45,679 nucleotides of DNA from Bacteroidales bacterium (GCA_021163295.1 JAGGXD010000070.1:1-45679); one strand, 5' to 3'. Positions 32,107 to 40,989 are shown, numbered from the stretch's first letter. Numbers and translations: made by a program. Notes: generated from the letters alone by a model not told the origin.

Positions 32107-33513
32107 ATGAATAACAGTAAAGAAAAAGAATTAGTTAAAAGGATAGCAAAACTTGCCAAACAGAATCAGGAGCTGGAAGAGCTTTTAAAAAAACTGCAAA
32201 GGAAAAATGAAAAACTTATTCGGGAGAACGAAAGGGCAAAAGAAATACTTGAGAAAGTATCACCGGACAAACTGGATAAAAAAATATCTATAGAAGAAAG
32301 ACCCAGATCTCTTAAATTTGAGATGGCCACGGTTTTATTTGCTGATATTCATGGATTCTCGAAAATTTCAGACAAAGTCGATTCTGAAACCCTGATGGAT
32401 GAACTTGATGAAATAATTTTCACCTTCAATTCCATTGTTAAGAAATATAACATTGAAAAAATAAAAACCATTGGCGATACATATATGTGTGCCGGGGGGA
32501 TACCTGTGAAGAATATCACCAATCCTATTGATGTTGTTATGGCTGCTTTGGAAATGCAAAGCTTTGTTAAGACCTTTGGTAAAAACGGGAGGGGGAAATC
32601 CGGCAAGTTCTGGGGACTGAAACTGGGGATACATACCGGTCCTGTAACAGCACAATCAGGAGGGAAAAGGAAAGTTACATATGATATTAAAGGTGATACG
32701 GTAAATACTGCAAGCCGGATTGAATCGGTTGTTGAAGTTGGGGAGATACTAATATCGGTGATGACATATGAGCTTGTAAAAGAATTTTTTGTTTGTGAGT
32801 ATTATGGAAAATTGCCGGTTAAATACAAAGGCGACCTGGAAATGTATGTTGTGAAAGGTATTTTACCGGAGCTTTCAGTTGACGGAAAGGGGTTATTACC
32901 AAACAATGCATTTAATATTAGATTCGGGCTAATACAATTTACAGATATCCAGGAAATAATTCTTGACAAACTGGAAAATGAACTTCCTGAGTACTTGTAT
33001 TATCACAATGTGAAACATACTGTTGATGTGGTTACTGAAGTGGAATTGATAGGATGGGGTGAAGGTATAACTGACGAGGAAATTCTGTTGATGAAAACAG
33101 CCGGACTTTTTCATGATGTCGGGCATGTTGTTAAATATGCCGGTCACGAACATGAGGGGACATTAATTGCCCGTGAGATGCTACCCAAATATAATTATAC
33201 TCAGGAGCAGATTGATAGAATATGTGACATTATTATGGCTACAAAAATGCCACCCCAACCAAAGGATATACTTCAGTCAATAATATGTGATGCAGATCTT
33301 GATTATCTTGGCAGGAGCGATTTTATTCCGGTTTCAAACACCTTATACAAAGAGCTTAAGGAACAAAATATGATAGGAACATTGAATGACTGGAATAAAA
33401 TTCAGGTAAAATTTATTACCGGGCATCAGTATTTTACCGGGACAGCAAGAAACCTGAGGGAAGTAAATAAACAAAAGCAAATTGAAAGGATCTCAAGTTT
33501 GATAGAAGAGTAA
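32107..33513 (+). CDS. Cytosolic class III adenylate cyclase fused to an HD domain
   Basis: 468 residues. Residues 1-55 are a charged coiled coil. A class III cyclase domain covers about residues 70-255 with metal-binding Asp80 (LFADIHGF) and Asp124 (TIGDTYM), purine-selecting Lys120 and Asp193 (YDIKGDTVN), and Asn200 and Arg204, a full active site that predicts ATP as substrate. A C-terminal HD domain (about 285-440) has His304, His336-Asp337 (LFHDVGH), a GHEHEG block at 346-351, and CDADLDYLG at 394-402. A synthetic and a putative hydrolytic domain therefore share one chain. It is paralogous to the gene at 36,604. No signal peptide is present. Confidence 0.9.
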   Translation: MNNSKEKELVKRIAKLAKQNQELEELLKKLQRKNEKLIRENERAKEILEKVSPDKLDKKISIEERPRSLKFEMATVLFADIHGFSKISDKVDSETLMDELDEIIFTFNSIVKKYNIEKIKTIGDTYMCAGGIPVKNITNPIDVVMAALEMQSFVKTFGKNGRGKSGKFWGLKLGIHTGPVTAQSGGKRKVTYDIKGDTVNTASRIESVVEVGEILISVMTYELVKEFFVCEYYGKLPVKYKGDLEMYVVKGILPELSVDGKGLLPNNAFNIRFGLIQFTDIQEIILDKLENELPEYLYYHNVKHTVDVVTEVELIGWGEGITDEEILLMKTAGLFHDVGHVVKYAGHEHEGTLIAREMLPKYNYTQEQIDRICDIIMATKMPPQPKDILQSIICDADLDYLGRSDFIPVSNTLYKELKEQNMIGTLNDWNKIQVKFITGHQYFTGTARNLREVNKQKQIERISSLIEE

Positions 33514-33521
33514 TAGAGTTG

Positions 33522-35822
33522 TTAATGAATAAACAGAAGTTTTGTAACATGAGTTTTCGTGCCATCTTCATTTGAACAAAAAACCAGATAAACCCCGGTT
33601 TGTACTCTATCCCCGGTTAAATTTGTCCCATCCCAGATTGCCTGTCCTCCCAAAGCTGTAGTTTCAAAAACAAGATTACCTGCTATATCAGTAATTTTAA
33701 CATTAACATTAGATATAAGCCTTGAAATAGTTATTGCTCCATTGTAATCTTCACGTACCGGATTTGGGAAAACATAAACTTCATTGAAATCATTACTGCC
33801 GGATGTGGATGTGCTTCGGAATGAAATTAACCCTTTATCAGTGCCAAAAAACACCTCCCCGGTATTATGATCAAGTGTAATTGAACTAATCCGGTCTGAA
33901 AACAAAGGGCTGTTATTGCTGTTGAAACTGTAAATTTGTTGTGTGCCATCTTCAGAAAGAAGAAATACACCGGCGTTTTCTGTGCCTATCCATTTGCGAT
34001 TGGCACCATCTACTTTGATAGCTGTTATGGTCTCTGTTCCAAGCATATAATCAGCAAGACCACTTCCATCATTACGGGGGATTTTTATTCGTTGGGCTAC
34101 AAAGGAATTTTCAGAAAAGACATTTTCGGGAGAATAATATACCAGAGGTCCCTGGTCAGTACCTACCCAGATATTACCATCAAGATCTTCGACAATTGAA
34201 AAAACATTATTAAAACTTTCTCCTTCGGTATCTTTTACTGAAAATTTTCGCCAGTTATCATCATTTGTGTTTTCATAAGTTCCTTTTTCATCAAAAGCAA
34301 ACAAGCCATTTCCTTTTGGAAGTACTATCCATTTATGCTCATATTGTGTTATTAGAATATTCCCTTGCAGAGGTGAATTAATAAAGTTGCTATAGGGAAA
34401 ATTAAACCAATCACCATTATTTGTTTTAACAGAAACAGGGTTATTGACACCTGAATTTGTTACCCAAAGATTATGATTCTTGTCAAATTTCATTCCCCCG
34501 ATCCTGACATATGGCTCTCCGGGGATCATGCTCTCCAGGCTGGAATTTGACGGGGAAAAATGTTCTGCAATTTCACTATTTTCATAAACAAGAATTCCGT
34601 TACCCCAGGTACCGACATAAAACCGGGTGCTGTTTGCCGGATCAATAAGGACATTAACAGCATCATGAACAGAATAGTTAAGAATACTCTGCCATTGTTC
34701 ATTCTGAAAAATGAAAATCTCACCGTTTTTATATATCCCGCTCCAGGAAGAGTTAATACCCCCGCCTACTGCACAAACAATACTGTTTTCTGAAGTAAGG
34801 TCGAAAGCATTTGTAGTATACGGACCATTTGGATAAATTCCATCGAAATAATCTTGCCCCCTGGTTTTTACTAAACCGGAGTTTCCGTCTGCAATCCAAA
34901 TTGTTCCTGTTACATCGATAAGGGCATCCATTGCAAAAGGGTACCCATATCCATAGTTGTCAATTTCACGAGTTAGAATTAAGTCTTTATCGAATATCCT
35001 TACAATCTTATTACTTGAGATGACAAAATAATCCTGACATGACCGGAAAGAATAATTTTTAAAATCAGGTTTGAAATTAAATAACTGCCTGGTTGTATCG
35101 GTTATTATAAAAATTGAGTCAGTTGTGATATTTTCATTTGTTTGATTTACAATAATCTTATTCCTGAAGCTGGCTATTTGATTATAGATATTCCCATTTC
35201 CGGATTTGGCAATATTCTTCCATGTTGCATAGAAAAAGAGATTGGGTTCGTTATATGGAGCACGAAAAATTCCCTGTTCAGTTGCAGCATATAAATAGAC
35301 CCCATCAAAAGCCATATCAAAAACGTTTATCCGGGCGCCTTCGTTTCCAATATAATAAGTATCTTTTATCTCATGTTTTTCAATATTTACCACAACAATT
35401 CCGAAACTACAGGATAAATAAGCAAATTCGTTAGAAAACAGAATGTTGTTAATGGTCTTAAGACCGGGAATTTGTTTTCGTTTAATGTCTGACAGGTTAA
35501 TGATATTGTTATCCTGAACAATATCAAGATTTGAGTTTTCATATGCGATAAGAAGCAGGTTTAATTCATTTGAGAAATTAATAGAACTGATTCCAATATC
35601 AGATAACCCTTCTACCCTGGATAATTTCTCAAGATTATTTCCGGATATATTGTATTTAAAAACCGATTGTTTGGTGGCACAGAAAATGTTGCTTTCAGAC
35701 AATGCAACTTTTTTTGTATGCATGTAGGGAAGATGGTCTCTCCATTCTCCAATTGCTATCTGCCCTTTAATAAATAATAAAGGGAGCAGTAGAAAGATTA
35801 TTAATATTATTATTTTTTTCAC
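33522..35822 (-). CDS. porZ: PorZ-like protein: beta-propellers with C-terminal type IX sorting domain
   Basis: 766 residues. A signal peptide (IIILIIFLLLPLLFIKG) precedes IAIGEWRDHLPYMHTKKVAL, a hallmark start of PorZ. Two propeller-like regions follow (GTIWIADGNSGLVKT, GNIWVGTDQGPLVYYS, RKWIGTENAGVFLLS, GEVFFGTDKGLISFRS). The C terminus is a type A type IX sorting domain (YVFPNPVREDYNGAITI, VKITDIAGNLVFET, TGVYLVFCSNEDGT). PorZ belongs to the surface attachment complex that processes type IX cargo. It lies 75 bp downstream of rdgB on the same strand. A generic two-component-propeller protein is the alternative, but the N terminus favours PorZ. Confidence 0.85.
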   Translation of the reverse strand: MKKIIILIIFLLLPLLFIKGQIAIGEWRDHLPYMHTKKVALSESNIFCATKQSVFKYNISGNNLEKLSRVEGLSDIGISSINFSNELNLLLIAYENSNLDIVQDNNIINLSDIKRKQIPGLKTINNILFSNEFAYLSCSFGIVVVNIEKHEIKDTYYIGNEGARINVFDMAFDGVYLYAATEQGIFRAPYNEPNLFFYATWKNIAKSGNGNIYNQIASFRNKIIVNQTNENITTDSIFIITDTTRQLFNFKPDFKNYSFRSCQDYFVISSNKIVRIFDKDLILTREIDNYGYGYPFAMDALIDVTGTIWIADGNSGLVKTRGQDYFDGIYPNGPYTTNAFDLTSENSIVCAVGGGINSSWSGIYKNGEIFIFQNEQWQSILNYSVHDAVNVLIDPANSTRFYVGTWGNGILVYENSEIAEHFSPSNSSLESMIPGEPYVRIGGMKFDKNHNLWVTNSGVNNPVSVKTNNGDWFNFPYSNFINSPLQGNILITQYEHKWIVLPKGNGLFAFDEKGTYENTNDDNWRKFSVKDTEGESFNNVFSIVEDLDGNIWVGTDQGPLVYYSPENVFSENSFVAQRIKIPRNDGSGLADYMLGTETITAIKVDGANRKWIGTENAGVFLLSEDGTQQIYSFNSNNSPLFSDRISSITLDHNTGEVFFGTDKGLISFRSTSTSGSNDFNEVYVFPNPVREDYNGAITISRLISNVNVKITDIAGNLVFETTALGGQAIWDGTNLTGDRVQTGVYLVFCSNEDGTKTHVTKLLFIH

Positions 35823-35897
35823 AATAACCGGGAAAAAAGTCTTTATTGATAAAAAACAGGGAAAGAACAGATTTATTGTATAGGAAATTCATTAAGA

Positions 35898-36482
35898 TTA
35901 ATAAACATCTTTTTTTAAAAAACCAACAAGTTTTTTAAACGCAATAGCCCTGTGGGAAATCAAATTTTTTTGCTTAAGCTCCATTTCGGCAAAGGTTTGT
36001 GAATATCCTGAAGGTTGGAATACCGGATCATATCCAAATCCCTTTTGTCCATGTTGTGATTTTAATATTATGCCTTCAACTATTCCTTCAAAAGAGTGTT
36101 CTTTCCCATTAATTATAAGTGAAATAACTGTACGAAATCTTGCTTTTCGATTCCTGACATTCTTAAGCTCATAAATAACACGCTTAGTATTAGCAGCAGA
36201 ATTTTTTTCCTGACCGGCATATCTTGCTGAGTGAACTCCGGGTTTCCCCTTTAAAGCATCAATTTCAAGTCCGGTGTCATCAGCAAAAACATCCCTGTTA
36301 AATAATTTGTAAATAAAATTTGCTTTCTGGGATGCATTTTTTTCAAGAGTATCACCTGTCTCAGGAATATCTTCAAGGAAATCCAAATCTTTCAGACTAA
36401 TAAGTTTAAAATTGTCTCCTAACAGATACTGGATCTCTCTGAGTTTATGAGGATTGTTTGTAGCAAAGATTAATTCTTTCAT
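35898..36482 (-). CDS. rdgB: XTP/dITP diphosphatase (non-canonical purine NTP pyrophosphatase)
   Basis: 194 residues from ATG 36482, which places MKELIFATNNPHKLREIQYL at the N terminus as expected for HAM1/RdgB. Other family blocks are DDTGLEIDALKGKPGVHSAR (general base Asp and substrate loop), the FEGIVEGII strand, and GQKGFGYDPVFQPSG with ISHRAIAF near the end. It removes inosine and xanthosine triphosphates from the nucleotide pool. An upstream in-frame start at 36,527 would add 15 unneeded residues. It is probably cotranscribed with porZ. Confidence 0.95.
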   Translation of the reverse strand: MKELIFATNNPHKLREIQYLLGDNFKLISLKDLDFLEDIPETGDTLEKNASQKANFIYKLFNRDVFADDTGLEIDALKGKPGVHSARYAGQEKNSAANTKRVIYELKNVRNRKARFRTVISLIINGKEHSFEGIVEGIILKSQHGQKGFGYDPVFQPSGYSQTFAEMELKQKNLISHRAIAFKKLVGFLKKDVY

Positions 36483-36603
36483 TTTGTATATTCGCATGAT
36501 ATTTTTAGAAGCATTATGATCAAACAATAAGACTTAATAATTTTTATGTTAATTTCAATAACAACAATTATTGCTATATTTATGAAGTGTTGAAATCCCC
36601 AAT

Positions 36604-38508
36604 ATGTGTATACAAGATATGAAATTTCCGGGAAAAATATTTAATTGTCTATTAGTTTTATTATTTTCAGGTTTATTAATACCAGGATATTTATCAGCAC
36701 AAGCAACTGAAAAACAGGAGATACCTGTTCCGGTTATTAATAAACTTGTTTTAGGGAATGATTCTGTCTGTTTCAGTGACGGAAATTGGGTTTCAGATAA
36801 TTTTAAGATTAATTTTGAAAAATCTACTATTTCTACTATTCCATTTTTTTTAAATTCATTATACTTTGAGTTTAAAATGCCTGAGAATTTAAGTTCTGCT
36901 TTAAATTTCCAGTATTTCCTTGAAGGATTTGACGATGACTGGCTCAATTTTACATTAAATAACATAAAGGAATATACATATCTGGATGAAGGAAAATATA
37001 TTTTTCATGCCAGGTATTTAAGCACTGCCGGAGAAACAGGCGAAATATTCTCCTGGTATTTCAGGATTAAGCCTCCTGTTTACAGATCGAAGATTGCATA
37101 TTTTATTTATGTAATTTTTGCAGTATTATTATTGTGGGCAATAATTAAAGCCAGAACTTACCAATTTGCAAAAGAGCGGTATAAGCTTGAGAGAATTATT
37201 AATGAGCGAACTGAAGAAATGGTGAAAGAAATGGATAAAACAGAAAATTTGCTCGCGAATGTTTTGCCCAAGGATACTGCAGATGAGTTGAAATTAAAAG
37301 GAAAGGTTGCAAAGAAGAAATACAAAATGGCTACTGTCTTGTTTTCTGACATTCAAGGATTTACAAAGATTGCTGAAGAGATGAATCCTGAGAAGCTTAT
37401 TGATGAACTTGATACTTTTTTCTATCATTTCGATTTAGTTGTAGAAAAATACAATATTGAAAAAATAAAAACTATTGGGGATGCCTATATGTGTGCCGGA
37501 GGAATACCTGACAAGAACAGGACAAACCCTATTGAAGTTGTGCTGGCTGCTATTGAGATGCAGGAATATATGAGGAAATTAAAAAAGGAAGCTAAAAGCA
37601 GAGGACAAAATTTTTGGGATATCAGGATTGGAGTACACACAGGACCGATAATTGCAGGGGTTGTTGGTCAAAAAAAGTTGTCTTATGATATTTGGGGGGA
37701 TACAGTAAATACAGCAAGTCGAATGGAATCTTCAGGGGAAGCAGGGAGAGTAAATATTTCAGGATCAACATATGAATTTGTAAAAGAGTTTTTTAATTGT
37801 GAATACAGAGGTAAAATGCCGGTAAAATACAAAGGGGAAATTGATATGTATTTTGTAAATGGCATTCGTCCTGAATTGTCAATTGATATAAAAGGATTAC
37901 CAAATGAAAAATTCAGGATACGGTTACAACTATTAAGACTTTTAGACGTTGAAGAAAATATACTTTCGAAGATAGAAAATGAACTGCCGGAAAGTATTAG
38001 TTTTCACAATTTAATGCACACAGTAAACGTATCTACACAGGTTGATCTTATTGGCAGAGCTGAAGGAATATCTGATGAAGAAATGATTTTTGTTCAGACA
38101 GCAGCTCTTTTCCATGATTCCGGGTTTCTTGATGGACCTGAGAATTATAAACAAACAAGTTGTTTTTATGCAAAGGATATTTTGCCAAAATATGGATACT
38201 CAAATGAACAGATAAAGATTGTTTGCGAGCTTATTATGTCTACGCAAATGCCTGTTTCACCGGATAACAAATTGGAAAAAATTCTTTGTGATGCAAATTT
38301 TGCTTATTTAGGCAGGGTTGACTTTATTGATATTATGAAAAATCAGGCTAAAGAAATGATTTATTGTAATATAGTTTCATCAGAAAAGGAGTGGTTTAAA
38401 AAGCAAATTGGATTTGTTAAAGACCATGAATTCTATACTGCAACTGCACGGGTACTAAGAGATGTATCAAAAGAAGAACAGGGAAAGAAACTAGAAGAAA
38501 TAATTTAA
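36604..38508 (+). CDS. Membrane-anchored adenylate cyclase with periplasmic Y_Y_Y domain and C-terminal HD domain
   Basis: 634 residues; ATG at 36,619 (residue 6) may be the true start. A signal peptide ends near SAQ33. Residues about 78-158 form a Y_Y_Y domain (FQYFLEGFDDDWLNF, YTYLDEGKYIFHARY), normally found after sensor propellers, here alone. One membrane span (164-181) and a linking helix lead to a class III cyclase with Asp249, Lys289, Asp293, Asp362, Asn369 and Arg373. The HD domain keeps His472, His504-Asp505 and Asp563 but lacks the GHEHEG histidines of the paralogue, and reads CDANFAYLG instead of CDADLDYLG. It may thus sense a periplasmic cue and make cAMP, with a weakened HD domain. 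Confidence 0.9.
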   Translation: MCIQDMKFPGKIFNCLLVLLFSGLLIPGYLSAQATEKQEIPVPVINKLVLGNDSVCFSDGNWVSDNFKINFEKSTISTIPFFLNSLYFEFKMPENLSSALNFQYFLEGFDDDWLNFTLNNIKEYTYLDEGKYIFHARYLSTAGETGEIFSWYFRIKPPVYRSKIAYFIYVIFAVLLLWAIIKARTYQFAKERYKLERIINERTEEMVKEMDKTENLLANVLPKDTADELKLKGKVAKKKYKMATVLFSDIQGFTKIAEEMNPEKLIDELDTFFYHFDLVVEKYNIEKIKTIGDAYMCAGGIPDKNRTNPIEVVLAAIEMQEYMRKLKKEAKSRGQNFWDIRIGVHTGPIIAGVVGQKKLSYDIWGDTVNTASRMESSGEAGRVNISGSTYEFVKEFFNCEYRGKMPVKYKGEIDMYFVNGIRPELSIDIKGLPNEKFRIRLQLLRLLDVEENILSKIENELPESISFHNLMHTVNVSTQVDLIGRAEGISDEEMIFVQTAALFHDSGFLDGPENYKQTSCFYAKDILPKYGYSNEQIKIVCELIMSTQMPVSPDNKLEKILCDANFAYLGRVDFIDIMKNQAKEMIYCNIVSSEKEWFKKQIGFVKDHEFYTATARVLRDVSKEEQGKKLEEII

Positions 38509-38509
38509 T

Positions 38510-38517
38510 TATTTTTG
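38510..38517 (+). promoter_or_regulatory. Candidate -7 element of ilvE
   Basis: TATTTTTG followed by CACCGCGG matches the Bacteroidota TAnnTTTG promoter element and its common downstream context. It lies 38 bp before the ilvE ATG, just after the cyclase stop codon. No strong -33 box is visible. Confidence 0.5.
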
Positions 38518-38555
38518 CACCGCGGTTTAAAATTATTTAAAAAATATAATAAAAA

Positions 38556-39584
38556 ATGAAAAATATTGACTGGAAAAACCTGCCGTTTGGTTATCAAAAA
38601 ACGGATCAAAATATTAGATGTTATTACAAAGATGGCAAATGGGGAAAGCCGGAAGTTTCTTCATCAGAATATATTAATATTCATATTGCAGCTACAGCAC
38701 TGCATTATGGGCAGGAAGCTTTTGAGGGGATGAAAGCTTTTAAGGGGAAAGACGGAAAAATACGCCTATTTCGTTGGGAAGAAAATTCAAAAAGACTTAA
38801 TAATTCTGCAAAAGGAATAAAAATGGCAGAAGTGCCGAAAGAGCTTTTTAAAGAAATTATATTTAATGCAGTGAAATTAAATAAAGAATACATTCCTCCA
38901 TACGGATCAGGTGCTGCATTATACATTCGCCCATTGCTTTTCGGGTCAGGACCAAGAGTTGGTGTAAGACCCTCTGCAGAATATACATTTATTGTTTTTG
39001 TTACTCCGGTCGGTCCGTATTTTAAAGGCGGTATTAAACCGGTTAATATGTTGCTTTGCCGTGATTTTGACAGAGCTGCTCCGTTGGGAACAGGTAATAT
39101 AAAAGTTGGAGGAAACTATGCTGCAAGTCTTGTCCCGGTTGGCAAGGCCCATGATGATGGATTTGCCAATGTTCTGTTTTTAGATGCAAAAGAAAAAAAA
39201 TACATTGACGAATGTGGTCCGGCAAATTTCTTTGGAATAAAGGGAAATACTTATATTACACCCGAATCGCCATCCATATTACCTTCAATTACAAACAAAA
39301 GTCTTATACAGATTGCGGAAGACCTGGGACTAAAAACTGAACGCAGAAAAATTGCTTTTGAAGAACTTGATACTTTTGACGAAGTGGGAGCATGCGGAAC
39401 TGCTGCCGTAATTAGCCCGATTAATACTATCACCGATCCATTGAACGGTAGAATTTATAAGTATTGTAAAGATGATAAGCCGGGACAGGTTTCAATGAAA
39501 TTGTATGAAAAATTAGTTGCTATTCAAAATGGTGATGAACCTGATGTGCATAGATGGGTTGAAGTGGTTGAAGGCACTGAATAG
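38556..39584 (+). CDS. ilvE: Branched-chain amino acid aminotransferase
   Basis: 342 residues of the BCAT type II form: LHYGQEAFEGMKAFKGKDG, LYIRPLLFGSGPRVGVRPS in part, GTGNIKVGGNYAASL with the PLP-binding lysine, VLFLDAKEKKYIDECGPANFF and the GACGTAAVISP phosphate-binding turn. It transfers amino groups between 2-oxoglutarate/glutamate and branched-chain keto acids, the last step of Leu, Ile and Val synthesis. It starts the plus-strand housekeeping block, with ftsX following by about 12 bp. All expected blocks are present. Confidence 0.95.
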   Translation: MKNIDWKNLPFGYQKTDQNIRCYYKDGKWGKPEVSSSEYINIHIAATALHYGQEAFEGMKAFKGKDGKIRLFRWEENSKRLNNSAKGIKMAEVPKELFKEIIFNAVKLNKEYIPPYGSGAALYIRPLLFGSGPRVGVRPSAEYTFIVFVTPVGPYFKGGIKPVNMLLCRDFDRAAPLGTGNIKVGGNYAASLVPVGKAHDDGFANVLFLDAKEKKYIDECGPANFFGIKGNTYITPESPSILPSITNKSLIQIAEDLGLKTERRKIAFEELDTFDEVGACGTAAVISPINTITDPLNGRIYKYCKDDKPGQVSMKLYEKLVAIQNGDEPDVHRWVEVVEGTE

Positions 39585-39596
39585 TTACACTTGTTT

Positions 39597-40484
39597 ATGA
39601 TTAAAAGAATGGGAGAAAAAAGGCCAAAAATTTATAAAAGAAGATTAAGGAGTTCCTATATTTCATCTGTTATTAGTATTTCTTTAGTGCTATTTTTACT
39701 TGGGATTCTTGGTTTGCTTATGCTTAATGCTCATAAACTTTCGGTTTATGTGAAAGAAAACATCAATTTTTCAGTAATAATTAAAGATCAGGTAAAAGAA
39801 GTTGAAATTAAAAAATTGCAAAAAGAGTTAGACGCTTCCGGTTATATTAAGTCAACCGAGTATATATCGAAAGAAAATGCAGCCAGGGAGTTGCAGGAAG
39901 ATCTGGGAGAGGATTTTATTGACTTTCTCGGATATAATCCCCTGTTAGCATCTATTGATGTTTATCTTTATGCAGATTTTGCTAATCCTGATAGCATTAA
40001 TGTTATTAAGGAGGATTTGTTGTCTTACCCAATGGTAAAGGAAGTTTTTTATCAGGAATCGCTTATACATTTAATAAATGAAAATGTTAGAAAAATTGGT
40101 GTTTTTTTGTTAATATTCAGCGGCTTATTGTTTCTTGTAGCCATAACGCTAATAAATAATACAATAAGACTTTCGGTTTATGCTAAACGTTTTATTATAC
40201 ATACTATGCAACTGGTTGGTGCAACAAGGGGTTTTATACGACGTCCATTTCTGGTAAAAAGCTCATTGCACGGTGTGCTTGGAGGACTATTTGCTATAAT
40301 ATTATTATTAATGCTTCTCTATTTTATACAAAATGAGTTAATAGAGATTTTTAGTTTTCGGGATGCAGATATAATAGCAATTCTTTTTACCGGAATAATT
40401 ATTACGGGCATTGTTTTAAACTGGGTTTCAACATATTTTGCAGTAAATAAATATCTCAGAATGGAAGAGGATGAATTGTTTTAA
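39597..40484 (+). CDS. ftsX: Cell-division ABC transporter permease FtsX
   Basis: 295 residues from ATG 39,597. A basic N terminus (KRPKIYKRRLRSSY) precedes the first membrane span (VISISLVLFLLGILGLLML). The extracytoplasmic loop is the FtsX type (VYVKENINFSVIIKD, ISKENAARELQEDLGEDF, NPLLASIDVYL). Three C-terminal spans enclose TMQLVGATRGFIRRPFL, which contacts the ATPase FtsE. FtsEX regulates septal peptidoglycan hydrolysis. A TTG at 39,591 is a possible but less likely start. ftsE is not in this window. Confidence 0.93.
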   Translation: MIKRMGEKRPKIYKRRLRSSYISSVISISLVLFLLGILGLLMLNAHKLSVYVKENINFSVIIKDQVKEVEIKKLQKELDASGYIKSTEYISKENAARELQEDLGEDFIDFLGYNPLLASIDVYLYADFANPDSINVIKEDLLSYPMVKEVFYQESLIHLINENVRKIGVFLLIFSGLLFLVAITLINNTIRLSVYAKRFIIHTMQLVGATRGFIRRPFLVKSSLHGVLGGLFAIILLLMLLYFIQNELIEIFSFRDADIIAILFTGIIITGIVLNWVSTYFAVNKYLRMEEDELF

Positions 40485-40517
40485 GAATGTTTGAGGTTTG
40501 AAGATGTTTGAGGTTAA
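40485..40517 (+). repeat. Imperfect 17-nt direct repeat
   Basis: ATGTTTGAGGTTTGAAG is followed directly by ATGTTTGAGGTTAAG, just after the ftsX stop codon. Confidence 0.55.
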
Positions 40518-40545
40518 GAAAAGAAAATCTTAACTTGAACAAATT

Positions 40546-40573
40546 ACCAGTGACTAGTAACCAGTAACCAGTT
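40546..40573 (+). repeat. Degenerate heptamer array (ACCAGTA)n
   Basis: Four copies in exact 7-nt register: ACCAGTG, ACTAGTA, ACCAGTA, ACCAGTT. It lies in the gap between ftsX and the DUF3098 gene. Confidence 0.8.
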
Positions 40574-40653
40574 AAAAGCAACATGTTTTACCTTGAGCGT
40601 TATAACATATTATATATTAACAGATAAAAACTAAATACTTAAACAAATAAATT

Positions 40654-40917
40654 ATGGCAATAAAAAAGAAGAATGAACAAACAAACTCCGGTTTTCCATT
40701 GGGTAGAGAGAATTATAAATTGTTAATTATTGGATTTGTTATAATAGTTACCGGATTTCTTCTTATGATCGGAGGAAAATCAGAAAATCCTAATGAATTT
40801 CATCCTGAGCAAATATTTAGCTTCAGAAGAATAACACTGGCTCCGATTATTGTGTTATTCGGATTTGTGTTTGAAATTTGGGCTATCATGAAGAAACCGA
40901 AGGAAGAGGGAAAATAG
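40654..40917 (+). CDS. DUF3098 small membrane protein
   Basis: 87 residues with a charged N terminus and two membrane spans (LLIIGFVIIVTGFLLMIGG and LAPIIVLFGFVFEIWAIM), joined by the conserved NPNEFHPEQIFSFRRITLAP loop. The family is specific to Bacteroidota and of unknown function. It is typically found between ftsX and uppP, as here, suggesting a link to cell-envelope growth. Nothing unusual in the sequence. Confidence 0.92.
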   Translation: MAIKKKNEQTNSGFPLGRENYKLLIIGFVIIVTGFLLMIGGKSENPNEFHPEQIFSFRRITLAPIIVLFGFVFEIWAIMKKPKEEGK

Positions 40918-40920
40918 TTA

Positions 40921-40947
40921 AAAGTTGAAAGTCGAAAGTTGAAAGGG
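40921..40947 (+). repeat. Degenerate heptamer array (AAAGTTG)n
   Basis: AAAGTTG, AAAGTCG, AAAGTTG, AAAGGG run in 7-nt register directly after the DUF3098 stop codon. Confidence 0.75.
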
Positions 40948-40961
40948 AAGAAAAACGAACA

Positions 40962-40989
40962 AGCACCTAGCACCCAGTACCCAGCAACT
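40962..40989 (+). repeat. Degenerate heptamer array (AGCACCC)n
   Basis: AGCACCT, AGCACCC, AGTACCC, AGCAACT run in exact 7-nt register, only 14 bp after the AAAGTTG array and in the same gap before uppP. Confidence 0.75.

Noticed and set aside
36555-36965. 136-codon minus-strand frame at the start of the membrane cyclase gene
   Set aside because: Overlaps the signal peptide and sensor domain of a real gene, and its composition is not protein-like.
19961-40989. Interpretation of the tandem arrays as CRISPR
   Set aside because: Units are 7-8 nt with no spacers, words differ between arrays, and no cas genes are present.
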